Positions 46,374-55,721 of a DNA stretch of 64,000 nucleotides are shown one piece after another. This DNA comes from JAEUKH01 sp964447205 (GTDB lineage Bacteria > Myxococcota_A > Polyangia > Polyangiales > Ga0077539), in the NCBI GenBank assembly GCA_964447205.1, contig CAYUSB010000029.1, positions 50,356 to 114,355 on the forward strand, read 5' to 3'. Under the pieces are notes generated by a model. It had not been told where the DNA came from and ran no database searches. It was given only the letters and a program-made list of their open reading frames with translations. Numbering within the stretch: the stretch's first letter is position 1; each line of letters begins with the position of its first letter. Both the position numbers and the translations under genes were made by a program.

Positions 46374-48692
46374 ATGCGCTCGATCAGTCTTCCACTCGTG
46401 ATTTTCTTGACGATAGCGGCGATCGGCGGATGTAGCGGGGACCCCAACGTCGGCGACCCCAATGACGCTAGTGGCCTCGACGCGATCGCCAGTGACGCGA
46501 TCGCCAGTGACGCGATCGCCAGCGACGCGAACGCCAGCGACGCGATCGCCAGTGACGCGATCGCCAGCGACGCGAACGCCAGTGATGCCAACTCACCCGA
46601 CGTGACTGCCAGTGACGCGAGCGCATCGGACGCGACCGCGAGTGACGCGAGCGCAGGTGACGCGACCGCGAGTGACGCGAGCGCAGGTGACGCGACCGCG
46701 AGTGACGCGACCGCAGGTGACGCGAGCGCAGGTGACGCGACCGCGAGTGACGCGACCGCAGGTGACGCGACCGCGCCCGACGTGAGCTGCGCGGCTGGAC
46801 AGACGGCGTGTACGGGCGGCTGCGTCGACCTCACGAGCAGCTCGCAGCACTGCGGCTCGTGCACGCTTGCGTGCGTCGGGGCGCAATCGTGCGTCGCGGG
46901 CGTGTGCGTCTGCCCCGCGGGGCAACGGCTCGTCGGGACGGCGTGCGTGGCCGACGCGGCGCCTCGGCCCGTGACGCCGATCTCGCTCGGCGACGTGACT
47001 CAACGGCGCCCGACGCTGCGCTGGGTGCTCCCGTCGGGGTTCGACGGCTCCGAGGTGGAGCTGTGCCGCGACCGCGCCTGCACGACGGTGATCGAGACGC
47101 TCATGGTGAGCGGAACGAGCGTGCGCCCTACGGCGGACCTGCCCGCGAGGAGCGTGGTGTTCTGGCGAATCCGCGGCCGGGTCGGCGCGACGACGGACAC
47201 AGTCTACAGCCCCGTCTGGCTCTTTCACGTGCCAGCGATGAGCGCGAGCACGAGCGTCGATACGAGCTTCAACCCGCACCTCGACCTCAACGGCGACGGG
47301 TACGACGACCTCGCCGTCGGCGCCCCCTCTGCAGATCCGAGCGGGCGCGATCGAGCGGGCACCGTGGCCGTGTTCCTGGGCAGCGCGTCGGGGATCTCTC
47401 CGACCGTCGCGCTCACGCTCGAAGGCGATGCGGCGGGCGACTTCTTCGGCTGGTCAGTGGCGAGCGCGGGCGACGTCAACGGCGACGGCTACGCCGACCT
47501 GGTGGTCGGCGCGCACCTCGCGAGCCCCGGCGGACTCGCCGGGATCGGCACGGCGAGCGTCTTTCACGGGAGCGCGACGGGCCTCTCGGTGACCCCAGCG
47601 AGGGTCGTCGCGGGCGCCGCGGCCAATGACAACTTCGGCTCCTCGGTGGCGAGCGCGGGCGACGTCAACCTTGATGGGTACGCCGACCTCGTCGTCGGCG
47701 CGTTGCATTCCGCGCCCGGCGGGCGCTCGAACGCAGGCACGGCGAGCGTCTTTCACGGGAGCACGTCGGGCATCCCTCCGACCGCGGCGCGCGTGCTCGA
47801 AGGCCTCGCGGCCATCGACAAGTTCGGATGTTCCGTCGCGAGCGCGGGCGACGTCAACGGCGACGGCTTCAGCGACCTGATCATCGGTGTGTTGTACGCC
47901 GACCCGGGCGGACGCAACAACGCCGGCGCGGCGAGCGTGTTCCTCGGTAGCAGCACGGGGATTCCCGCCGCCGCGGCGCGAATCCTCGACGGCGCCGCGA
48001 CCAATGACAACTTTGGCAGCTCGGTGGCGAGCGCGGGCGACGTCAACAACGACGGCTACGCCGACCTCGCCGTCGGTGCGTGGCAAGCCAGCCCCGGCGG
48101 ACGCGTCATTGCGGGCACAGTGAGCGTCTTCCACGGGAGCGGGTCGGGCATCCCTCCGACCGCGGCGCGCGTGCTCGAGGGGCCCACCGCCACCGAGCTC
48201 TTCGGCTTCGCCGTCGCCCGCGCGGGCGACGTCAACGGCGACGGCTTCGGCGACCTCATCGTGGGCGCGCGCCACGCGAGCCCCGGTGGGCGCCACCAGG
48301 CTGGTGGCGCGAGCGTGTTCCACGGGAGCGTCGTGGGGGTCTCCATGACCGCGGCGCGCGTCCTCGAAGGCGTCGCGACGCGCGATCTGTACGGTTATTC
48401 GGTGGGCTGCGCGGGTGACGTCAACGGCGACGGCTACGCGGATGTCATCGTCGGCGCCACCCTTGCCGACCCGCCGGGCCGCGCCAACGCGGGCACGGTT
48501 GCCGTCTTGCACGGCAGCGCGTCGGGGATCCCAATGACCGCGGCGCGCGTCCTGGAAGGCGTCCACGACAACGATTTCTTTGGCTGGTCGGTCGCGAGCG
48601 CGCGCGACCTCCCGTCGCGCCGCAACGCGCCGTGCGTCGGAGCGTGGTCGAGGCAGTGCATGCCCGCGCGTCGTCCGAGGGCCAGCGCATGA
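46374..48692 (+). pseudogene. FG-GAP repeat lipoprotein, 3' end interrupted by IS91 remnant
   Basis: The 772-codon open frame starts at ATG 46374 with a signal ending IAAIGGC. A linker of about 100 residues made of SDAIA/SDATA/GDASA units (46476-46785) follows, then a Cys-rich module (CTGGCVDLTSSSQHCGSC), a fibronectin-like domain, and seven FG-GAP repeats of the type AGDVNGDGYADLVVGA. The eighth repeat stops after FFGWSVASA, and the last 29 codons read antisense to transposase DNA. Codons differ sharply from neighbours: GCG, ACG and AGC replace the GCC, ACC and TCC that dominate elsewhere. That points to horizontal origin. Seven complete blades could still fold, so the truncated product may function. 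Confidence 0.85.
46476..46785 (+). repeat. 15-bp tandem repeats encoding SDAxA units
   Basis: About twenty imperfect 15-bp units (consensus AGTGACGCGAxCGCC) encode SDAIA, SDANA, SDATA, SDASA or GDATA. They form the flexible linker between the lipid anchor and the Cys-rich module. Confidence 0.9.
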
Positions 48693-49136
48693 CCTCCGAG
48701 CGCCCTGCGCGACGAGGTTGTAGAGAAACCGCGCCTTGGGCACCTCGCTCCTTCGCTTGGCGATTTCGAGCAACGTCGGCACCGCGTGCGGCATGCCCAG
48801 GTGCAGCAAGATGCGCTCGATGACGGCGCGGTCTCGGATGACGGCGATGAAGCGCATCCTGCCGTCGCAGCGCGGGCAGGCGAGCGCGTCGACGCCCCAC
48901 ACATGGCGCAGCAGCGTGGCCCAATCCCAGCGGGTCAAACAAGCGCCTGCGGTCATGCCGCCCTCGGACGCCGCAGCCCCGCAACGCGCAGCCGACGCGC
49001 GGGTTCGTCCCCGGTCGCGGTGGTGCGCCCGTCGTGGCCCCGGCACGATGGCCCCGCGCCAGGGGGAGTTGGGCGCAAACACGCCGTCGTAGCGCACCAG
49101 CGGAAACCGCGGCGGCGCGATCAGCGCAACGCACAC
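48612..49136 (-). pseudogene. Remnant of an IS91-family transposase (C-terminal part)
   Basis: The minus strand encodes the end of a Y2/HUH-type IS91 transposase: FPLVRYDGVFAPNSPWRGAIVP, then LTRWDWATLLRHVWGVDALACPRCDGRMRF-type text (read in two parts: WATLLRHVWGVDALAC and PRCDGRMRFIAVIRD), then IERILLHLGMP. These are the conserved C-terminal blocks, including the CPxC zinc pair. The N-terminal catalytic domain with the paired tyrosines is absent, because the frame is lost just upstream of 49136. The left junction lies where the FG-GAP repeat breaks off, near 48600-48612. The element can no longer move by itself. Confidence 0.82.
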
Positions 49137-49362
49137 CGTGTGGACGGACGATGGCGAGTTTCTCCACGCGGTCGTCCTCTACGGTCTGGAGGTCGTGGCG
49201 GGTCGATTGATGGACGAGGATGAGTACCTCTGCCTCGATCCGTTTTTCCCGAAGGGAGCCCAACCCCTGCGTCTCACCGCAGATCAGCTCCGCAGGGTTA
49301 CGCCTGCGCGCGATCATCCTGTGAGCACCGGCACGCCCCGATGTCCTACACTCCCCCTCCCT
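49137..49362. other. Spacer with possible orphan C-terminal fragment
   Basis: The plus strand is open into yciH and reads DDGEFLHAVVLYGLEVVAGRL and DEDEYLCLDPFFPKGAQPL, which looks protein-like. It has no start, and it ends in promoter-like non-coding text before 49363. It may be the tail of a gene whose front was lost when the IS91 element inserted. Confidence 0.3.
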
Positions 49363-49713
49363 ATGGGCAACCCCTTCGACAAGCTCCGGGCCCTGCGTGA
49401 CAGCCTCCCCGCGGGCAATGCTCCCCCCCAGGCCGGGCCCCCCGTCCCGGCGGAGGCCCCCGTTGCGAAGGCCCCCGCCCGGGCCGTCCTGCGCTACGAG
49501 CGCAAGGGCCGCGGCGGCAAGGAGGTCACCTGCGTCGACCAGTTGGGCCTCGACCCGGACGGCCTCGACCAGTGGTGCCGCGACGCCCGCAAGGCCCTCG
49601 GCTGCGGCGGGACCGTCGAAGGCTCGGCCCTCGTGCTGTCGGGCGATCAGCGCAGTCGCCTGACCCCCTGGCTCCTCGCGCGGGGGGTCAAGAAGGTCTC
49701 CGGCGGGGCGTGA
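49363..49713 (+). CDS. yciH: SUI1/eIF1-family translation initiation factor YciH
   Basis: This 116-residue protein has a Pro/Ala-rich N-terminus and a C-terminal SUI1 domain: AVLRYERKGRGGKEVTCVDQ, LDQWCRDARKALGCGGTVEG and GDQRSRLTPWLLARG. The KGRGGKEVT and LGCGGTVEG motifs are diagnostic. Bacterial YciH influences start-codon fidelity and stress-time translation. ATG 49363 gives the family's normal length, and the open frame upstream to 49138 is unrelated. It is convergent with the next gene. Confidence 0.92.
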   Translation: MGNPFDKLRALRDSLPAGNAPPQAGPPVPAEAPVAKAPARAVLRYERKGRGGKEVTCVDQLGLDPDGLDQWCRDARKALGCGGTVEGSALVLSGDQRSRLTPWLLARGVKKVSGGA

Positions 49714-49729
49714 CCCTCGCGGAGGGCCC

Positions 49730-50086
49730 CTACGGCCTCCGGTTGGCGCGTTCCCGCTCGATCTCCTCGTCGGCGGCGTTGTCAGCCTTCGTGGCGCCCT
49801 CCTTGATCGCGTGGTCCGCACGCTGCGCGGCCTGCTCGGCCTTGTGGGTCGCCCGGGTGGTCGCCTCGCTGGCGGCGTTTCCAACCTTCTCCACCGTGCC
49901 CTGGGGCCCACGCGGAGTGACAGCCTCGGAGGCGGCGTTGCCGACCCGCTGGGCGGCCTCCTTCACGCCGTGGCCCACCTTGGTGGCCGTCTCCACGACG
50001 GCATGGCCGGCCTTCTGGGCCGCCTCCTGAACCTTGTTTCCTGCGCTGGTAGCGGACGCGGTCCGCCGGGTGTTCTTGTGGGTCAT
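49730..50086 (-). CDS. Small repetitive helical protein (LEA-like)
   Basis: This 118-residue hydrophilic protein starts at ATG 50086 behind GAGGGAG. It consists of repeated 11-15-residue amphipathic units (VQEAAQKAGHAVVETATKVG, VKEAAQRVGNAASEAV, VEKVGNAASEATTRATHKAE) rich in Ala, Lys, Glu and Val. The pattern resembles late-embryogenesis-abundant group 3 and CsbD-type stress proteins, which protect cell components during drying. There is no signal peptide. The neighbouring minus-strand gene is a small stress-type membrane protein, so the two may be induced together. Confidence 0.8.
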   Translation of the reverse strand: MTHKNTRRTASATSAGNKVQEAAQKAGHAVVETATKVGHGVKEAAQRVGNAASEAVTPRGPQGTVEKVGNAASEATTRATHKAEQAAQRADHAIKEGATKADNAADEEIERERANRRP

Positions 50087-50184
50087 GACAATGCTCCCTC
50101 TATCCATGTGCTCGGGGGCGGAGACCCGCATCATGCAGACCCCTAACCCCCCTACGTGTCCTGCATGCCGGCTGAGCGTGGCCG

Positions 50185-50337
50185 TCAGGGCGGGGCCCCG
50201 CGGCCGCGGAGCAGGTTGAAGGCGATCGAAGCCACCACCAGCACGAGCAGGATGTGGACCCAGGAGCCCAGCGCGTGAAAGCTGGTAAACCCGAGGATCC
50301 ACAGCACGAGCAAGACCACGGTGATCGTCCAGAGCAT
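50185..50337 (-). CDS. Lmo0937-family small membrane protein
   Basis: This 50-residue protein is short enough to be missed easily. ATG 50337 is preceded by GAAAGG. It has two hydrophobic helices separated by a short turn (MLWTITVVLLVLWILGF; then HALGSWVHILLVLVVASIAF) and a basic end NLLRGRGAPP. This matches the lmo0937/DUF5670 type, a widespread tiny membrane protein often near stress genes and of unknown function. Confidence 0.88.
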   Translation of the reverse strand: MLWTITVVLLVLWILGFTSFHALGSWVHILLVLVVASIAFNLLRGRGAPP

Positions 50338-50523
50338 GGCAAACCTTTCTCGTCATTGGGTCTCTGCCGACCCGCTGACGCACCGCGTAGCCTCTGGTGC
50401 ACGGGGCATACCGCACGCGCCGCCTGACGCTCCAACCCCCCAGTCCTCGGGCCTCACCCCCGGGAGGCGGGAATCCATCAGGCGGCCCTTCTCCCCCCCG
50501 CATCGTGGCAGGAGGACACGCCT

Positions 50524-50895
50524 GTGGCGGATTGGCGCGCTACGATGCCCGCCATGACCGACCCAGGATTTATCGCCGTCGAGGTCGAGCCCGGCCCCGC
50601 CGACCCCGACGGGCTCTCGATGCGCTTCAAGCGGGCGAGCGACGACGCCCCCCTCCACGCCCTGGACTACGAGAGCGACGACGGCCTCGACGGGACCTGG
50701 ACCCTGTGGGCGGTCGACGACCCCGAAGGCCACCTGCGCCAAACGGCCCGCAGCGTCCTCGTCGACGACTCCAGCGACGGCCTCTCGCACCTCCTCGTGG
50801 GCGGACGCCACGGCCTGCTCCTGCAGCACCAGGAGACCGAGGCGGTCGTGCGGGTCCCGTACCTCCTGCTCGCCGCCCGGACCCGACCCGGGTAG
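50524..50895 (+). CDS. Hypothetical acidic protein
   Basis: This 123-residue protein is not recognised. GTG 50524 is chosen because GGAGG lies 8 bases upstream; ATGs at 50545 and 50554 have no such site. It is acidic, with predicted strands (FIAVEVEPGP, DGTWTLWAVDD, GRHGLLLQHQETEAVVRVPY) and no signal or membrane segment. It is convergent with the UshA-like gene. Confidence 0.7.
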   Translation: MADWRATMPAMTDPGFIAVEVEPGPADPDGLSMRFKRASDDAPLHALDYESDDGLDGTWTLWAVDDPEGHLRQTARSVLVDDSSDGLSHLLVGGRHGLLLQHQETEAVVRVPYLLLAARTRPG

Positions 50896-50908
50896 TCCCG
50901 GGCGAGCG

Positions 50909-53236
50909 TCAGTGGGCGAAGGCCTGCACCGCCCGGGCGAGGTTGACCCGCAGCCCCACCGTGGCCTCGGAGGCCAGGCCCAGGGGTCCGCCGTTGGCCG
51001 CCCGGGCGAAGAGGTCGTAGCTGAGGGTGATGGCCAGGGGTTCGAAGAGGGGGATCGAGACGCGCCCGCTGCCGCGGACCTGGACGTCCGAGGCCCCGGT
51101 GGGCTCGCGCCAGGCGATGTCGAGGCTGCCCTGGGCCTCCATCCACCGCGGCCCGAGGGCCACCAGGCGCATCTGCAAGAGCTGCAGGCCGAACACGAAC
51201 ACCCCCGAGGGCCCCCCCTCGGGCCGCAAGACCTGCCAGTCGATGCCCGCTCCCACGTTCACCGACAGCTTCTCCAACACCTGCAACCGAACCCCCAGGG
51301 TCGGCCGCACCAGGAGGTGGTGGTACAGCCGCGGCGGGGGATCGCCCTCGGGGCGGGTAAACTCCGTCTCCGAGTACAGCTCCCCGTACGGGGCGGGCAG
51401 GTACCACCGCGGAGGCCCCACACGAAAACCGCGCCAGACATAGCCGTTGCGCAGGGTGATGAGGTCGGTGCCCTCGACGAAGCCCGAGTCGGTCCCGTCC
51501 TGGGCCACCGTGCGGGTGCGGCCGTACCGGAGACGGAGCTGGTTCTCGAAGGCGTAGCGGGGGTGGTCGGCGTCGGCCCGGAGCTCGAGGTCGCCCCGCA
51601 AGGCCAGGGTCTCGGCCCGGGCGAGCTGGCTGTCGGTGTAGCCTCCGCGGTTGTTGACCAGGGTGGCCGCCAGGGCCGCCTCCAGGTTGGCCCGAAACAC
51701 CCACCGGGTACGAAACGCCGGGTCGACAGGCTGGATGGTGATGTCCCCCTGCCGCGGGCGGTCGAGCCAGGACCGAAGCACCTCCCGCACCCGCAGGCCC
51801 TCCGCGGGCACAAACCGATCGGCAAGGGCGTCTACTCCCGAGACGGTATCCACCACGTACCGCGTGGTCACCACCCGGTACCGGGCCGCGTCCTCCAACA
51901 GCCTCCCGTTGACCCGAATCACCTCCCCCTCCACCGTCACCCCCCGCAGCACGAGACGGGCGGCGGCAGACCGGGCGATCCCCCGCAGCTCGGTTCCGCG
52001 CAAGACCCCCACCATCACCTCGTCGTCGAAGGGCAGGGCCGCCGCCAGATCGAGGGGGCGCAAGGCCCGGGTGCGCGGGAAGATCTCCCGGGCCTGCACC
52101 ATGCTCCGGCTCGCCAGGGCGACCTCGGACCGTGTCCGCTCGCGCAGGACATCGAGCAGGAGGGCCACGAAGTCATCGCTCGGGAGCGGGTGCTCCAGGC
52201 TACCCCCCGGGAGCGGATCTGCCTCCGTACGACACAGATGCGCGTGCAGGGCCTCGACGGCCAGGGCCAGCTCCTGCGAGGCGAGCCCCAGGATGGGCGG
52301 GCTCGTGTGCACGGCCGTCCCCACGTCGATCACCAGGGCCTGCTGGGCCCGGGTCGACACCACCCGGAGCCCCGAGCGGGGCGCCACCCCCTCGGTCAGA
52401 AGGCCTGCTACGTCGTTGACCAGGAGGACATCGGGACGGGCCGTGGGGTCGACCGCCGCGGCCACCTCCAGGGCCTCGCGCAGGGGGTCGGCCGAGGCCG
52501 GATCGAAGACCCCCACCACCCACTGGGCCCCCGCCCGACGGGCCGCCCGGGTGGCGTCCGAGAGGGCCTCGGCGGGGTTGATCAGCCGCAGGCCGCGGGT
52601 GCGATCCCGGGCCAGAGCCGTGAGGGTGGTCGCCCCGAGGGCCGTGACCACCGCCACCCGCCCGAAGCTCGTGGACAAGACCGCGGGCGGATCGCCGTGG
52701 GACACCACCCCGGCGCACAGGGCCGCCCCCTCGCCCGTACACGCGAGGTTCGAGGCCACATACGGAACCCCCCACCCGCGCAGGGCCCCCACCGCCCGCA
52801 GGAGGCTCTCCCGGGGGGCTCCCAGGTCGCGGGGCCCCAGGGCCAGGGCCCGCAGCCCCGTCGAGACCAATCCCCCCGCGAATCGGTTGGGGTCCCAGCG
52901 AAGGGCGAGCTGCGACGCCGCCGAGGCCCCCACCAGGTCGCCCGCGTCGAGGGCCAGGGCGTCGCGTTCGCCCGCGAAGGCGTCGGCCACCCGGAGGACC
53001 GCCGGACGCGCGGCACCGCCCTCGCACGACAGGGGGGCCACCTGCCCGTTGACCTGGGCGCTCACCACGAGCTGAAGGGCCCCTGGCGGAACCGGGGTCC
53101 CGATGGAGACCGTCTGCCCCCTCGCCCCGCGCCCGAAGATCCCCGCGGCCAGCAGGGCCGCCCCCGCCGCGTTTAGCCGCCCCAGGGCCCTCGCTCCTGC
53201 CGCTCGACCGAGCCGTCGCGCCCCGCCCGCCACCAC
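50909..53236 (-). CDS. Degenerate UshA/5'-nucleotidase-like domain fused to an outer-membrane-type beta domain
   Basis: This 775-residue exported protein starts at GTG 53236 behind GGAGG and overlaps the previous gene by about 60 bases. It has an Arg-rich signal peptide ending at GARGQ. Residues 40-330 follow the metallophosphoesterase half of UshA (DALALDAGDLVGAS; VPYVASNLACTGEG). Residues 400-510 follow the 5'-nucleotidase C-terminal domain (LDLAAALPFDDEVMVGVL; YRVVTTRYVVDTVSG). The metal ligands are mostly gone: the TNDxHG region reads SAQVNGQ and the GNHE region reads GPRD. The last 260 residues are alternating strands (YGRTRTVAQDGTDSGF, LYHHLLVRPTLGVRLQV) ending AVQAFAH, like a barrel. 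It is likely a non-catalytic binding protein. Confidence 0.8.
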   Translation of the reverse strand: MVAGGARRLGRAAGARALGRLNAAGAALLAAGIFGRGARGQTVSIGTPVPPGALQLVVSAQVNGQVAPLSCEGGAARPAVLRVADAFAGERDALALDAGDLVGASAASQLALRWDPNRFAGGLVSTGLRALALGPRDLGAPRESLLRAVGALRGWGVPYVASNLACTGEGAALCAGVVSHGDPPAVLSTSFGRVAVVTALGATTLTALARDRTRGLRLINPAEALSDATRAARRAGAQWVVGVFDPASADPLREALEVAAAVDPTARPDVLLVNDVAGLLTEGVAPRSGLRVVSTRAQQALVIDVGTAVHTSPPILGLASQELALAVEALHAHLCRTEADPLPGGSLEHPLPSDDFVALLLDVLRERTRSEVALASRSMVQAREIFPRTRALRPLDLAAALPFDDEVMVGVLRGTELRGIARSAAARLVLRGVTVEGEVIRVNGRLLEDAARYRVVTTRYVVDTVSGVDALADRFVPAEGLRVREVLRSWLDRPRQGDITIQPVDPAFRTRWVFRANLEAALAATLVNNRGGYTDSQLARAETLALRGDLELRADADHPRYAFENQLRLRYGRTRTVAQDGTDSGFVEGTDLITLRNGYVWRGFRVGPPRWYLPAPYGELYSETEFTRPEGDPPPRLYHHLLVRPTLGVRLQVLEKLSVNVGAGIDWQVLRPEGGPSGVFVFGLQLLQMRLVALGPRWMEAQGSLDIAWREPTGASDVQVRGSGRVSIPLFEPLAITLSYDLFARAANGGPLGLASEATVGLRVNLARAVQAFAH

Positions 53237-53895
53237 CGGCCGCCCTCCATCCTGATCCACACCGCCCCGCCGTGAACCCCAAGGACGGGCATCGCGTCCC
53301 GGGCCCGGGTCGCCAGGGTCCGCACCGAACCCCCGCCGTTGGTCGACACCCACACCCCGCCCACCGCGTCGGTCAGGGCCACCGTGTGCCCCACCACGGC
53401 GACATCGACCAGGTCGCCCCCGAGGCCTCCGTCGCGTCGCACGCGCCACCGGGCTCCGCCGTCGTCGGTGGTCCACAGGGTGCCGCCCACGCCCACCGCG
53501 GCCCCGAAATCGCTGCGGTCGTCGAAGGCCAGGGTGCGCGGCGAGGGCATCATCCCGTCCATCCGGGCGCGGTGCCAGGTGGTCCCGCGGTCGTCGGTGA
53601 AGGCCATCCCACCGCCCTCCAGGGCCGCCACGATGCGCCCTCGGGCCGTGGCCGCCAGCATGTTGACCCGCGTCCCCATGCTCGGAGGAGGCAGCGCAAA
53701 CCCCTCCGGAACCCAGGAGAAACACCCCGGGGTGTACACCGTCGAGTACACGCACGGAGCCGGAACCCGATCGGCGTACACCCCCTCCCCGAGCACCACC
53801 CGCCCCGCCGTCGTACCAAAGGGCAAGGCCTCGGCCTGCCCCGGGGCGAGGGCCCACCACAACACCGCACACAAGGTCACGCGTCGGAGGAGCAT
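53173..53895 (-). CDS. Ycf48/BNR-like beta-propeller exported protein
   Basis: This 240-residue protein has a signal peptide (MLLRRVTLCAVLWWALAPG, cleaved near AEA). The mature part has BNR/Asp-box style repeats: GMAFTDDRGTTWHRARMD, GTLWTTDDGGARWRVRRD and GVWVSTNGGGSVRTL. Such repeats form a small beta propeller as in Ycf48/HCF136. The 3' end overlaps the UshA-like gene start by 64 bases in another frame, so the two form one operon. Start ATG 53895. It is probably periplasmic, with a ligand or assembly role. Confidence 0.82.
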   Translation of the reverse strand: MLLRRVTLCAVLWWALAPGQAEALPFGTTAGRVVLGEGVYADRVPAPCVYSTVYTPGCFSWVPEGFALPPPSMGTRVNMLAATARGRIVAALEGGGMAFTDDRGTTWHRARMDGMMPSPRTLAFDDRSDFGAAVGVGGTLWTTDDGGARWRVRRDGGLGGDLVDVAVVGHTVALTDAVGGVWVSTNGGGSVRTLATRARDAMPVLGVHGGAVWIRMEGGRWWRAGRDGSVERQERGPWGG

Positions 53896-53996
53896 CGGTC
53901 TCTTCCAAACGTAACACCCACAACCGCCCGATGCGTGATTTCTGCTGGCACGCATCCTCCCGATGGGCGACATCATGGCCCGCAATGCACGGCCCC

Positions 53997-55676
53997 ATGG
54001 ACACCCTCCGCGAACTGGTTGTGGTCGCCGGCCTCGGCGTCGTGGTCAGCCTGCTCCTGTCTCGGTGGAAGGTCCCCCTGGTGGCCGCCCTGCTCATCAC
54101 GGGGGTCCTCGCGGGCCCGGCGGGCATCGGCCTCATCCACGACCTGCACCGCATCGAGCTCTTCGCCGAGGTGGGGGTGGTGTTTCTGCTGTTCAGCATC
54201 GGGCTGGAGTTTTCGCTCGCCCGGCTGGCCGCCATCGGGCGCCTCGTGGCCCTCGGGGGCTCGCTCCAGGTCGGCCTCACCACGGGCCTCACCGTGCTCG
54301 TCCTGTTGCCCTTCGGCTTCACCGCCGCCCAGGGCACCTTCCTGGGCTTCGCCGTGGCCCTGTCGAGCACCGCCATCGTGCTCCGGGCCCTGGCCGAACG
54401 CGGCGAGACCGACAGCCCCCACGGCCGCTTCATCCTCGGGGCCCTGATCTTTCAAGACCTCTGCGTCGTGCCCATGATGCTCCTCGTTCCCGTGCTCGGA
54501 GGGCGGGGGGGAGGGTCTCCCCTCGAAGACGGGATCATCGCCATGGGCAAGGCCGCCGGGGTGGTGATCGTGACCCTCACCGTAGCCCGCCGGGTCGTTC
54601 CGCGTGTGCTCGACATGGTCGACCGCACCCGGAGCCGCGAGGTGTTTCTGCTCGCCGTCCTCGTGGTGTGCCTCGGCACCGCGTGGCTCACGGCCCTGGC
54701 GGGCCTGTCCCTGGCCCTCGGGGCCTTCCTGGCCGGGATGGTCCTCGCAGAGTCGGACTACGCCCACCGGGCCCTCGGCGAGGTGATGCCCCTGCGCGAC
54801 GCCCTCACCAGCTTCTTCTTCATCTCCCTGGGCATGCTCTTCGACGTCCGGGTGGTCATGGCCCATCCCCTCATGGTCTTCGGGATCGCCCTCGCCATGC
54901 TCTTCGGCAAAGGGGCCGTGGCCTCGGCGGCCTGCGCCGTGATGCGGTTTCCGCCCGCGGTGGCCGTGGTGGCCGGGGCGGGGCTCGCGCAGTTCGGGGA
55001 GTTCGGGTTCGTGCTCCTGCGGGCGGGCGAACCCCTCGGCCTCGTCAGCCGGGACCAGTCGCGAATCCTTCTGGCCGCGGCCGTCCTGACCATGCTCGTC
55101 ACGCCGTTGATGATGGCCCTGGCCCCGCGCCTCGCCGCCGGGGCCCGCCGCCTCCGCGGGCTCGAGCGCCTCCTCGGGGCCGAACCCCTGCCCGCCAGGT
55201 CCGCGGCCCACGGGGGCCTGCACGATCACGTCGTGGTGGTGGGCTACGGGGTCGCCGGGCGCACCCTGGCCGAGGCCCTGCGCCGCGACAAGATCCCCTA
55301 CGTCGTGCTCGAGCTCAACGCCGAGACCGTACGCCGGGCCCGCCTCGCGGGCGAACCCGTGTACTACGGCGACGTGGCCGGGGCCGAGACCCTCGACCAC
55401 GCCCACCTCACCCGGGCCCGGGCCCTCGTGCTCCTCATCAACGACGCCGACGCCACGGCCCGGGCCATCGTTGCGGCCCGACGCATCGCCCCCACCGTGG
55501 CCATCCTCGTGCGGACCCCCTGGGTGCGCGACGTGACCCGGCTCGAAGGCCTCGGAGCCACCGAGGTGGTCGCCTCCGAGCTGGCCGCGGGCATCGCCCT
55601 GGTCGAGCGCCTCTACGACCGCATGGAGGTCGCCCCCACGGGCCGCCCGTCGATGCTTCCCACACCGCCTGGCTGA
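53997..55676 (+). CDS. CPA2-family cation/proton antiporter with TrkA-N domain
   Basis: This 559-residue integral membrane protein of the KefB/KefC/YbaL type has about twelve transmembrane helices. They carry typical motifs: VVFLLFSIGLEFSLARL, FAVALSSTAIVLRAL, LGALIFQDLCVVP, LALGAFLAGMVLAESDY and FFFISLGMLFD. After residue 405 a cytosolic TrkA-N/RCK domain begins with HVVVVGYGVAGRTLAEALRR, a Rossmann GxGxxG for NAD(H). It likely exchanges K+ (or Na+) for protons. ATG 53997 was chosen; an in-frame ATG lies at 53985. It is transcribed divergently from the Ycf48-like gene. Confidence 0.93.
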   Translation: MDTLRELVVVAGLGVVVSLLLSRWKVPLVAALLITGVLAGPAGIGLIHDLHRIELFAEVGVVFLLFSIGLEFSLARLAAIGRLVALGGSLQVGLTTGLTVLVLLPFGFTAAQGTFLGFAVALSSTAIVLRALAERGETDSPHGRFILGALIFQDLCVVPMMLLVPVLGGRGGGSPLEDGIIAMGKAAGVVIVTLTVARRVVPRVLDMVDRTRSREVFLLAVLVVCLGTAWLTALAGLSLALGAFLAGMVLAESDYAHRALGEVMPLRDALTSFFFISLGMLFDVRVVMAHPLMVFGIALAMLFGKGAVASAACAVMRFPPAVAVVAGAGLAQFGEFGFVLLRAGEPLGLVSRDQSRILLAAAVLTMLVTPLMMALAPRLAAGARRLRGLERLLGAEPLPARSAAHGGLHDHVVVVGYGVAGRTLAEALRRDKIPYVVLELNAETVRRARLAGEPVYYGDVAGAETLDHAHLTRARALVLLINDADATARAIVAARRIAPTVAILVRTPWVRDVTRLEGLGATEVVASELAAGIALVERLYDRMEVAPTGRPSMLPTPPG

Positions 55677-55721
55677 CTCAGGGCCTTGCGGGGACCACAC
55701 CAAGGGTGCTGCACTCCCCCC

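Noticed and set aside
49138..49713. Longer version of yciH starting at 49138
   Set aside because: The first 75 codons do not belong to the SUI1 family; ATG 49363 gives the normal length.
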